NCBI RefSeq assembly: GCF_020404845.1
Contig: NZ_JAIOJZ010000057.1
Span: 1-44,875 of the forward strand
Direction of reading: 5' to 3'
Source: Streptomyces hyderabadensis
GTDB lineage: Bacteria; Actinomycetota; Actinomycetes; Streptomycetales; Streptomycetaceae
DNA length: 44,875 nucleotides
Shown here: one piece after another, positions 15,861 to 22,782 of the stretch
Position numbering within the stretch: position 1 is the stretch's first letter
Layout of the letters: each line of letters begins with the position of its first letter
The notes under the pieces: model-generated
What the model was told of the DNA's origin: nothing
Databases searched by the model: none
What the model saw: the letters and a program-made list of their open reading frames with translations, nothing else
Translations under genes and position numbers: made by a program

Positions 15861-16844
15861 ATGCGGATGGAATCCGACACCTTCGACGAACTCGACCTGT
15901 GCGTGCTCGATGCCCTGGAGGTGAACGGCCGCGCCTCCTTCAGCCGCATCGGGGCGGTGCTCGGCGTCTCCGACCAGACCGTCGCCCGCCGCTACCGCAG
16001 GCTGTGCGCCGAGGGCGGGCTGCGGGTGGTCGCCGTCCGGGACGCCGGGGCGCTCGGCCAGGACCACTGGACGCTGCGGCTGCGCTGCGTCCCCGACAGC
16101 GCGCTCGCGATCGCGGACGCCCTCGCCAAGCGGCCCGACACCAACTGGATCGGGCTGGCCGCCGGCGGCACCGAGGTCATCTTCGGCACCCGGCCGCGCA
16201 GCCCCGGCGACCGGGACGACCTGCTCCTCGGCAAGCTGCCGCGCACCCCGCGCGTCCTGGAGATCCACGCCCACCAGATCCTGCACCGCTTCTACGGCGG
16301 ACCCAGCGGCTGGCTGCGCAAGTTCCGCATCCTCGGCGACGACCAGGTCGCGGCGCTGCGGCCGGAGAGCGGACCGCGCCCGCCGGGTCCGGCCCGCATC
16401 GACCCCGAGGACGAGCCGCTGCTCGACGTCCTGGAACGCGACGGGCGGGCCGGCTACCCCGAACTCCAGCGCGCCACCGGCCGGTCCGAGTCAGCGGTCA
16501 AACGCCGCCTGGCGGCACTGCTCGGTTCCGGCGCCGTGTACATCGACGTGGAGTACCACGCGGAGATCCTCGGCTACCCGACCGCCGCCGTGCTCTGGCT
16601 CACCACCAGTCCGGCCGCGCTGCACCGGGTCGGCGAGGCCCTCGCCGCACACGACGAGATCGCCCACGCCGCCGCCACCGCGGGCCCGTCCAACATCGTC
16701 GCCACCGCGGTCGTCCGCAACACCGCCGACCTCTACGCCTACCTCAGCGGCCCGCTCGGCCGCCTGGAGGGGGTCCAGCACGTGGAGGCGTCCCCGTTCC
16801 TGCGCCGGGTCAAGCAGCTCACCTATCCGAGGCCGGTGCGCTGA
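15861..16844 (+). CDS. Double-headed Lrp/AsnC-family regulator (327 aa)
   Basis: DNA-binding regulator about twice the usual Lrp length (150 aa) because the unit is duplicated. The first winged helix-turn-helix is at about residues 8-50 (FSRIGAVLGVSDQTVARRYR). A second, more diverged one is at about 183-230 (YPELQRATGRSESAVKRRL). Each is followed by a ligand-sensing (RAM-like) region. ATG at 15861 has GGGAG 8 bases upstream; an ATG two codons later is an alternative. It is divergent from the DHA2 exporter, so local control of export in response to a small metabolite is likely. The 3' end overlaps the convergent LysR gene by 22 bp. Confidence 0.9.
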   Translation: MRMESDTFDELDLCVLDALEVNGRASFSRIGAVLGVSDQTVARRYRRLCAEGGLRVVAVRDAGALGQDHWTLRLRCVPDSALAIADALAKRPDTNWIGLAAGGTEVIFGTRPRSPGDRDDLLLGKLPRTPRVLEIHAHQILHRFYGGPSGWLRKFRILGDDQVAALRPESGPRPPGPARIDPEDEPLLDVLERDGRAGYPELQRATGRSESAVKRRLAALLGSGAVYIDVEYHAEILGYPTAAVLWLTTSPAALHRVGEALAAHDEIAHAAATAGPSNIVATAVVRNTADLYAYLSGPLGRLEGVQHVEASPFLRRVKQLTYPRPVR

Positions 16845-17704
16845 GGCCGGTGCAGCCGGTCGCCGCCGGCCAGGATCGCCGCCGCCAGCGCGTCGGCCGC
16901 ACCCTGCGCCGAGGGGCGGCGCCGGCCGTGCACCAGGACGAAGTCGACGCGGCCCAGCTCGGGCAGCCCGGCCCGGTCCGGCACCCGTACCAGCCCGGGC
17001 GGGACGAGACCGCGGGAGTGCGCCATCACGCCCAGGCCCGCCCGGGCGGCGGCGATCAGGCCGTTCAGGCTGCCGCTGGTGCACGCGACGTGCCAGGCCC
17101 TGCCCTGGCGCTGCAGGGCGTCCAGGGCCAGCGCACGGGTGATGCCGGGCGGCGGATAGACGATGAGCGGCACCGGGCGGTCCGGTTCCAGGCGCAGTCG
17201 CGGCGCCCCGATCCACACCAGCCGGTCGCTCCACACCGGCTCGCCGCGCGGGTCCTCGGGCCGCCGCTTGGCCAGCACCAGGTCCAGCTTCCCGGCCGCC
17301 AGCTGCTCGTGCAGCGTGCCCGACAGCTCCACCGTCAGCTCCAGGTCGACCTGGGGGTGGTCGTGCCGGAAGCCCTCCAGGATCTCCGGCAGCCGGGTCA
17401 GCACGAAGTCCTCGGACGCGCCGAACCGCAGCCGCCCGCGCAGCCGGGTGCCGGTGAAGAAGGCCGTCGCCTGCTCGTGCACCTCCAGGATCCGGCGCGC
17501 GAACCCCAGCATCGCCTCCCCGTCCTCCGTCAGCTCCACGGAGTGGGTGTCGCGGCTGAACAGCTGCCGCCCGGTGGCGTCCTCCAGGCGGCGCACGTGC
17601 TGGCTCACCGTCGACTGACGCAGCCCGAGCCGCCGGGCCGCCTGCGTGAAGCTCAGCGTCTGGGCCACCGACAGGAAGGTACGCAGATGGGAGGGGTCGT
17701 ACAT
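16823..17704 (-). CDS. LysR-family transcriptional regulator (293 aa)
   Basis: Typical LTTR: an N-terminal winged helix-turn-helix (residues about 4-62, FTQAARRLGLRQSTVSQHVR) and a C-terminal substrate-binding domain (about 88-280). The N-terminal pattern LRTFLSVAQTLSFTQAA is diagnostic. ATG at 17704 has only a weak ribosome site (CTGGCGGC). It lies divergent from the BASS-type transporter with 134 bp between them, the usual arrangement of an LTTR and its target. A short inverted repeat in that region may be its site. The stop lies within the end of the convergent Lrp-type gene. Confidence 0.93.
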   Translation of the reverse strand: MYDPSHLRTFLSVAQTLSFTQAARRLGLRQSTVSQHVRRLEDATGRQLFSRDTHSVELTEDGEAMLGFARRILEVHEQATAFFTGTRLRGRLRFGASEDFVLTRLPEILEGFRHDHPQVDLELTVELSGTLHEQLAAGKLDLVLAKRRPEDPRGEPVWSDRLVWIGAPRLRLEPDRPVPLIVYPPPGITRALALDALQRQGRAWHVACTSGSLNGLIAAARAGLGVMAHSRGLVPPGLVRVPDRAGLPELGRVDFVLVHGRRRPSAQGAADALAAAILAGGDRLHRPQRTGLG

Positions 17705-17723
17705 GCCGCCAGCGTAGCGCCGG

Positions 17724-17742
17724 TCATCGAGGTTCGTGATGA
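17724..17742. promoter_or_regulatory. Possible LysR-type binding site
   Basis: TCATC-N9-GATGA is an inverted repeat 20 bp from the LysR start codon, in the divergent region with the transporter. Its dyad symmetry and position fit an LTTR box. TGACAGTCA (17740-17748) overlaps its right end as a second small palindrome. Confidence 0.35.
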
Positions 17743-17838
17743 CAGTCAGAGCGGTGTACCGGATTCCCGATCGCCGGGCGGCGGAGCACGATGGAGCGGG
17801 GACCCGTGACCCCGCCGTACGGACAGAACGAGTGAGCA

Positions 17839-18894
17839 GTGAGCAAGTGGAGCACCGTGAAACGCCTGCGTTGGCCGCGTTGGATGCCGATCGACCCGTA
17901 CATCCTGCTGCTGCTCGGCACGGTGGGCCTCGCGGCGCTGCTGCCGGCCCGCGGCACCGGTGCGGACGTCGCCTCCGGCGCCTCGACCGGAGCGATCGCG
18001 TTCCTCTTCTTCCTCTACGGTGCCCGGCTGTCCACCCGTGAGGCGATGGACGGGGTGCGGCACTGGCGGCTCCACGTCACCGTGCTGGCCTGTACCTTCG
18101 TGGTCTTCCCGCTGCTCGGCCTCGCCTCCCGAGGCCTGGTCCCGGTGCTGCTGACCGACCCTCTCTACCAGGGCCTGCTGTTCCTCACCCTGGTCCCGTC
18201 GACCATCCAGTCGTCGATCGCCTTCACCTCCATCGCCCGCGGCAACGTGCCCGCCGCCATCTGCGCCGGGTCCTTCTCCTCACTGGTCGGCATCGTCGTC
18301 ACGCCGCTGCTGGCCGCGGCCCTGCTGGGCGGCAGCGGGGGCGGGTTCTCCGCCGACTCGGTGGTGGAGATCGTGCTGCAACTGCTGGTGCCGTTCGTGG
18401 CCGGGCAGTTGCTGCGCCGGTGGATCGGAGGCTTCGTCGCCCGGCACAAGAAGGTGCTCGGGCTCGTCGACCGCGGCTCGATCCTCCTGGTCGTCTACAC
18501 GGCGTTCAGCGAGGGCATGGTCGAGGGCATCTGGCACCAGGTGAGCCCGGTGCGGCTGGCCGGACTGCTGGCCGTCGAGGCGGTCCTGCTGGCCGTGATG
18601 CTGCTGCTGACCTGGTACGGCGCGAAGGGCCTCGGCTTCGCGCGGGAGGACCGGATCGCCATCCAGTTCGCCGGGTCCAAGAAGTCGCTGGCCGCCGGAC
18701 TGCCCATGGCGAGCGTGCTGTTCGGCGCCCAGGCCTCGCTGGCGGTCCTGCCGCTGATGCTGTTCCACCAGATGCAGCTGATGGTGTGCGCGGTCATCGC
18801 CAAACGCCGGTCGCGCGACCCGCAGGCGCTCCCGGCCGGGCGGGACACGGCTCCGCCGCGCACCGCGGTCGGCACCGGAGGGCGTTCCCGCTGA
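17839..18894 (+). CDS. BASS-family (bile acid:sodium symporter-like, SLC10A7/YfeH type) transporter (351 aa)
   Basis: Integral membrane transporter with about nine to ten hydrophobic segments. The pattern FLTLVPSTIQSSIAFTSIARGN and the later GSKKSLAAGLPMASVLFG are characteristic of the SBF-like branch that includes E. coli YfeH and vertebrate SLC10A7. Substrates in this branch are poorly known; organic anions driven by sodium are the family norm. The GTG at 17839 has no strong ribosome site. A GTG at 17857 (VKRLRW) has GTGGAG just upstream and is a credible alternative. The C-terminal 35 residues are a polar tail. Control by the divergent LysR protein is likely. Confidence 0.88.
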   Translation: MSKWSTVKRLRWPRWMPIDPYILLLLGTVGLAALLPARGTGADVASGASTGAIAFLFFLYGARLSTREAMDGVRHWRLHVTVLACTFVVFPLLGLASRGLVPVLLTDPLYQGLLFLTLVPSTIQSSIAFTSIARGNVPAAICAGSFSSLVGIVVTPLLAAALLGGSGGGFSADSVVEIVLQLLVPFVAGQLLRRWIGGFVARHKKVLGLVDRGSILLVVYTAFSEGMVEGIWHQVSPVRLAGLLAVEAVLLAVMLLLTWYGAKGLGFAREDRIAIQFAGSKKSLAAGLPMASVLFGAQASLAVLPLMLFHQMQLMVCAVIAKRRSRDPQALPAGRDTAPPRTAVGTGGRSR

Positions 18895-18918
18895 GGCGTC
18901 CGCACCTTCCGGTGCCGG

Positions 18919-20805
18919 TCAGCCACCCGTGCCCGTCCCGGCCGCCCCGTCCACCCGGTCGAGGGGCAGGTGCAGGACGGTGTTCCCGAGGGCGGCGGGC
19001 GGGGCGCCCGCGGCGATCTCCGCGTCCGTCAGGGCCCGGTTCCACACCCGCACGTCGTCGACGGCGCCGGTGAAGCGGGCCCGGCCGTCCATCCGTTCGC
19101 CGATGTGCACCCCGAAGGGCGAGTTCCGGCTGACCGAGCCCGGCACGTCCGCCGCGTCCGCCACCGCCGACCCGTCGACGAACAGCGTGAGCCGTCCCCC
19201 GCCGCGGCGCAGCGCCAGACGGTGCCACTGCCCGTCGTTGTACGCCCGGTCGGTGCGCGCCCAAGCCGAGCGCGGGGCCGCCGCGCCGTCGCGCGTGGTG
19301 ATCAGCCCCTGCACCCGCCCGTTGCCGGGCTCGGCGCGCAGCCACACCTGGGGCTGCGTCGTGCCGATGCCCCCCATCCACAGCAGCGGCTGCTCCCCGG
19401 TGGCCGCCGCGTACCGGAACCACAGCGACGCCGTGAAGTCCCCGTCCCCGAGCGCCAGCCGCCCGTCGTAGGGCAGGCGTACGGCGTCGTCGGCGCCGTC
19501 GAGGGCGAGCGCGCCGCCCACCGCGCCGTCCGTCGTCCCGGCGCCGCCGAGCACGGCCGCGGGCGCGGCACCGGGCGCGAGGTCGGGGGTGGTGGGGTCG
19601 GCGGCCCGGCGCGGCGCGAGCCAGTCCTCGGTGAAGCGGGCGAAGCGGATCTCGTCGCGCGCGTCGGACGCCCCGCCCTCGTACAGCAGGCCGACGGTGG
19701 CGTCGTCGACGGCGACCAGGTCCGAGTAGCCCGACCAGTCACGGGTGACGACGGTGCCGCGGTCCACGCTGTCCCAGCTCGCGCCGCCGTCCCAGGAGGA
19801 GCGGACCGTCATCGTCCGGCGGCGGTCGGGGTCGGCCGGTACGGACAGCAGGGTGCGGTCGCCCAGGCGCAGTACCGCGCCCTGCACCTGCGGGGCGTAC
19901 AGGTCGGGCAGGGCACGGAAGGGGGCGGCGAAGCTGTCGCCGCCGTCCCGGCTGAGCGCCTGGGTGCGGTGGCCGAGGTCGGTGCCGTTCTCCTCCCGGC
20001 CGCTGACCAGGAGCGCACCGTCGGCGCGTTCGGTCAGGGTCAGCTCGGAGGGCTTCTGCCGGAAGGTGCCGTCGGCGGCCACCGGCCAGGTGTCGGTGGC
20101 GCCGGTCCGCCAGTGCCCGCCGCCGTCGTCGCTGACCACGAGGGCCGCGTGATTGGCGGTGACCCGGGTGCCGTCCCAGGTCTCGGCGTTGACGCCGACG
20201 ACGAGGCGCCCGGCGTGGGCGCCGCCGGTGAGCTGGACGCCGTGCACGGGGCCGGTGGCGTACCAGGAGTTCCAGTCGGGCGGCAGGATCTCGGCGCCCA
20301 GGTCGCGGGGCGCGGACCAGGTGCGGCCGTCGTCGTCGCTGTACTGGAGGTGCGGCTTGCGGGCGCAGGGCACCGCGCAGTTGGCGCCGTCCGTGCGGCC
20401 CGCGTTGTACGTCTCCAGCAGGAGGACGCGGCCGGTGGCCCGGTCGACGACCGGGGCCGGGTTGCCGTGGGTGTCGCCGCCGCCGTCGTTGACGACCTGG
20501 AGCGGGCCCCAGGTGCGTCCGCCGTCGGTGGAGCGCTTGAGGACGACGTCGATGTCACCGGCGTCCCCGCAGTCGAGGACCCGGCCCTCGGCGAAGGCGA
20601 GCAGGGTGCCGTCCGTGGTGCGCACGATCGCCGGGATGCGGAAGCAGGCGTAGCCGCCGGGGTCGCGGGCCGCGTCGAAGAGCACCTGCTCCTCGAACGC
20701 GGGCGCACGGTCGTCGGCTCGCGCATGCGCCGGGGAGGGGGACAGGGCGAGCGTGCACGACGCGGCGAGCGCGAGCCAGAAGGGACGGGGAGGTCGAGGC
20801 GGCAT
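18919..20805 (-). CDS. Secreted GH33 exo-alpha-sialidase with C-terminal LamG-like domain (628 aa)
   Basis: Releases terminal sialic acids from glycoconjugates. Signal peptide (1-30, ending AHARA). Six-blade propeller (about 37-400) with the FRIP motif (R56) and Asp boxes (STDGGRTW, SDDDGRTW, SDDGGGHW, SRDGGDSF). Expected active-site residues are present: E254 (KPSELTL), R270 (SGREENG), R335 (TVRSSWDGG) and the nucleophile Y360 (SGYSDL). Their spacing is close to that of the Micromonospora sialidase NedA. Residues about 430-628 form a concanavalin/LamG-type jelly roll (VDDVRVWNRALTDAEI), probably carbohydrate-binding. The ATG at 20805 has AAGGG upstream and begins the signal peptide; the frame is open upstream but that part lacks secretion features. 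No sialic acid catabolic genes are in the window. Confidence 0.93.
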   Translation of the reverse strand: MPPRPPRPFWLALAASCTLALSPSPAHARADDRAPAFEEQVLFDAARDPGGYACFRIPAIVRTTDGTLLAFAEGRVLDCGDAGDIDVVLKRSTDGGRTWGPLQVVNDGGGDTHGNPAPVVDRATGRVLLLETYNAGRTDGANCAVPCARKPHLQYSDDDGRTWSAPRDLGAEILPPDWNSWYATGPVHGVQLTGGAHAGRLVVGVNAETWDGTRVTANHAALVVSDDGGGHWRTGATDTWPVAADGTFRQKPSELTLTERADGALLVSGREENGTDLGHRTQALSRDGGDSFAAPFRALPDLYAPQVQGAVLRLGDRTLLSVPADPDRRRTMTVRSSWDGGASWDSVDRGTVVTRDWSGYSDLVAVDDATVGLLYEGGASDARDEIRFARFTEDWLAPRRAADPTTPDLAPGAAPAAVLGGAGTTDGAVGGALALDGADDAVRLPYDGRLALGDGDFTASLWFRYAAATGEQPLLWMGGIGTTQPQVWLRAEPGNGRVQGLITTRDGAAAPRSAWARTDRAYNDGQWHRLALRRGGGRLTLFVDGSAVADAADVPGSVSRNSPFGVHIGERMDGRARFTGAVDDVRVWNRALTDAEIAAGAPPAALGNTVLHLPLDRVDGAAGTGTGG

Positions 20806-20969
20806 GGCGCGGTCTGCCCTTCGGGCGGCTGGCGGGGAGGGGTTCCTTCGTCGGGACATGAGTACAAGAGGCGTCCCGTCTCCGCGGGGACCGCGCCGGT
20901 TCCCGCGTGTCGGGCTCCGACCGGGACTCATCGGGGTCGCGTCCGCGTACGGCCGCCCGACGTGGAAGA

Positions 20970-21020
20970 GGCGGGGCCCCCGAGGCGCAGGGGGCGCTCC
21001 CCGCCGGCAGGGGCCCCGCC
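20970..21020 (-). terminator. Hairpin after the fdhD operon
   Basis: GGCGGGGCCCC (20970-20980) pairs perfectly with GGGGCCCCGCC (21010-21020) across a 29-base loop with its own G/C structure, 21 bp past the fdhD stop. It probably ends the formate dehydrogenase operon. The rest of the 236-bp gap (20806-21041) should hold the sialidase promoter, which I cannot define. Confidence 0.65.
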
Positions 21021-21041
21021 GCCGTGCCGCGGGGAGGGAGG

Positions 21042-21890
21042 TCAGGCCTGGGCGGCCGCGGCCCGCAGGGCGACCCGGTCCTCACCCGCGTACACGTTCA
21101 TGGAGCTGCCGCGCAGGAAACCCACCAGCGTCAGCCCGGACTCGGCGGCCAGGTCCACGGCCAGCGAGGACGGCGCCGACACCGCGGCCAGCACCGGGAT
21201 GCCGGCCATCACGGCCTTCTGCGCCAGCTCGAAGGAGGCCCGGCCGGACACCAGCAGCACGGACCGGGACAGCGGCAGGTCCCCGTTCTGCAGGGCGCGC
21301 CCGACCAGCTTGTCGACCGCGTTGTGCCGGCCCACGTCCTCCCGTACGTCCACCAGCTCGCCGTCCTCGGTGAACAGCGCCGCCGCGTGCAGCCCGCCCG
21401 TGCGGTCGAAGACCCGCTGGGAGGCGCGCAGCCGGTCGGGCAGGTCCGCGAGGAGTTCCGGGGTGAGCCGGACCGGGGGAGTGTCGGCGATCGGCCAGCG
21501 GGCCGTCGTACGCACCGCGTCCAGGCTCGCCTTGCCGCACAGGCCGCAGGAGGAGGTCGTGTAGACGTTCCGTTCCAGCGTGATGTCGGGGATGCGCACG
21601 CCGGGGGCGGTCTTCACGTCGACCACGTTGTAGGTGTTGGAACCGTCGACCGTGGCGCCCGCGCAGTACACGATGTTCTGCAGGTCGGCCTGCTCGGCCA
21701 GCACGCCCTCGCTCACCAGGAAGCCCGCCGCCAGCGCGAAGTCGTCGCCGGGGGTGCGCATCGTGATGGCGAGCGGTTTGCCGTTCAGCCGGATCTCCAG
21801 CGGTTCCTCGGCGACGAGCGTGTCCGGGCGGGAGGAGACCGCCCCGTCCCTGATGCGGATGACCTTGCGTCGTTCCGTGACTCGTCCCAT
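21042..21890 (-). CDS. fdhD: Formate dehydrogenase accessory sulfurtransferase FdhD (282 aa)
   Basis: Cytoplasmic factor that passes sulfur from a cysteine desulfurase to the molybdenum (or tungsten) bis-MGD cofactor, needed for formate dehydrogenase activity. The sulfur-carrying pair C115 and C118 (TTSSCGLCGK) matches C121/C124 of E. coli FdhD. The conserved block EDVGRHNAVDKLVG and the C-terminal SGRASFE are intact, and length is normal. ATG with AAGGGG about 8 bases upstream. It is the last gene of the minus-strand operon, 31 bp after the iron-sulfur subunit, and supports assigning that operon to a molybdenum or tungsten formate dehydrogenase. Confidence 0.96.
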   Translation of the reverse strand: MGRVTERRKVIRIRDGAVSSRPDTLVAEEPLEIRLNGKPLAITMRTPGDDFALAAGFLVSEGVLAEQADLQNIVYCAGATVDGSNTYNVVDVKTAPGVRIPDITLERNVYTTSSCGLCGKASLDAVRTTARWPIADTPPVRLTPELLADLPDRLRASQRVFDRTGGLHAAALFTEDGELVDVREDVGRHNAVDKLVGRALQNGDLPLSRSVLLVSGRASFELAQKAVMAGIPVLAAVSAPSSLAVDLAAESGLTLVGFLRGSSMNVYAGEDRVALRAAAAQA

Positions 21891-21921
21891 GTCGTGCCCC
21901 TTGCGCCGGTCGGTGTGCCGG

Positions 21922-22782
21922 TCAGTCCCGGTTCTGTACGTGCTGGTAGCCGAAGCGGCCCTTGATGCACAGGTTGCCGTGGGTCACCGGGTTGTCGTGC
22001 GGTGAGGTGACCTTGACGATCTCATTGTCCTGCACGTGGAGCGTGAGATTGCAGCCCACTCCGCAGTACGCGCACACCGTCGTCGTCTCGGTCTGCCGCT
22101 CCTCGTCCCAGGTGCCCGCCGCCCGCATGTCGAACTCCGACTTGAAGGACAGGGCACCCGTGGGGCACACCTCGATGCAGTTGCCGCAGTAGACGCACGC
22201 CGAGTCGGTCAGCGGGCCGTCGTGCTCGACCGAGATCCGGGCGTCGAAGCCGCGGCCGGAGACGGAGATGGCGAAGCTGTTCTGCCACTGGTCGCCGCAG
22301 GCGTCGACGCACTTGTAGCACAGGACGCACTTGCCGTAGTCGCGGACGTAGAGGTCGTTGTCGATCCGCGGTTCCTCGTCGACGCGGGCCGCGTCCGGGC
22401 CGAAGCGGTCGGGCTTCGCCTCGTACTCCTTGATCCACCGGTCGGCCGAAGGGGTCGTGGAGAGGTCGACCGAGGACGCGAGGAGTTCCAGGACCAGCCT
22501 GCGGCTGTGCCGGGCGCGCTCGGTGTCCGTGCGGACCACCATGCCGGGCTCCGCCCGGCGCGAGCAGGCCGGCGCGAGGGTCCTGGCGCCCTCGACGTCC
22601 ACCACGCAGATCCGGCAGGCGTTCTTCGGGGTGAGCGTGTCGCCCTCGCACAGGGTCGGGACGTCCTTCCCGGCGGCCCGGCAGGCGTCGAGGATCGTGG
22701 ACCCCTCGGGGACCCGGGCCTCCTGCCCGTCGAGGGTGAACTCCACCAGGCGGCGCGGCACGCCGAGCGGTATCGCGGTCAT
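21922..22782 (-). CDS. Formate dehydrogenase N-terminal iron-sulfur part, separated from the catalytic part (286 aa)
   Basis: Electron-transfer polypeptide with several clusters. Residues about 12-90 form a plant-type [2Fe-2S] ferredoxin domain (CEGDTLTPKNACRIC). Residues about 150-215 carry two CxxCxxCxxxC motifs for [4Fe-4S] clusters (CVLCYKCVDAC and CVYCGNCIEVC). Residues about 235-286 are the Fe4S4 domain that normally starts the molybdopterin part of formate dehydrogenases (CAYCGVGCNLTLHV ... LCIKGRFGYQHV), after which the protein stops. The His/Cys-ligated cluster motif usual after the ferredoxin domain is missing. ATG overlaps the NuoEF stop as ATGA, so translation is coupled. The catalytic remainder is encoded separately at 24691-26619. 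Confidence 0.9.
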   Translation of the reverse strand: MTAIPLGVPRRLVEFTLDGQEARVPEGSTILDACRAAGKDVPTLCEGDTLTPKNACRICVVDVEGARTLAPACSRRAEPGMVVRTDTERARHSRRLVLELLASSVDLSTTPSADRWIKEYEAKPDRFGPDAARVDEEPRIDNDLYVRDYGKCVLCYKCVDACGDQWQNSFAISVSGRGFDARISVEHDGPLTDSACVYCGNCIEVCPTGALSFKSEFDMRAAGTWDEERQTETTTVCAYCGVGCNLTLHVQDNEIVKVTSPHDNPVTHGNLCIKGRFGYQHVQNRD

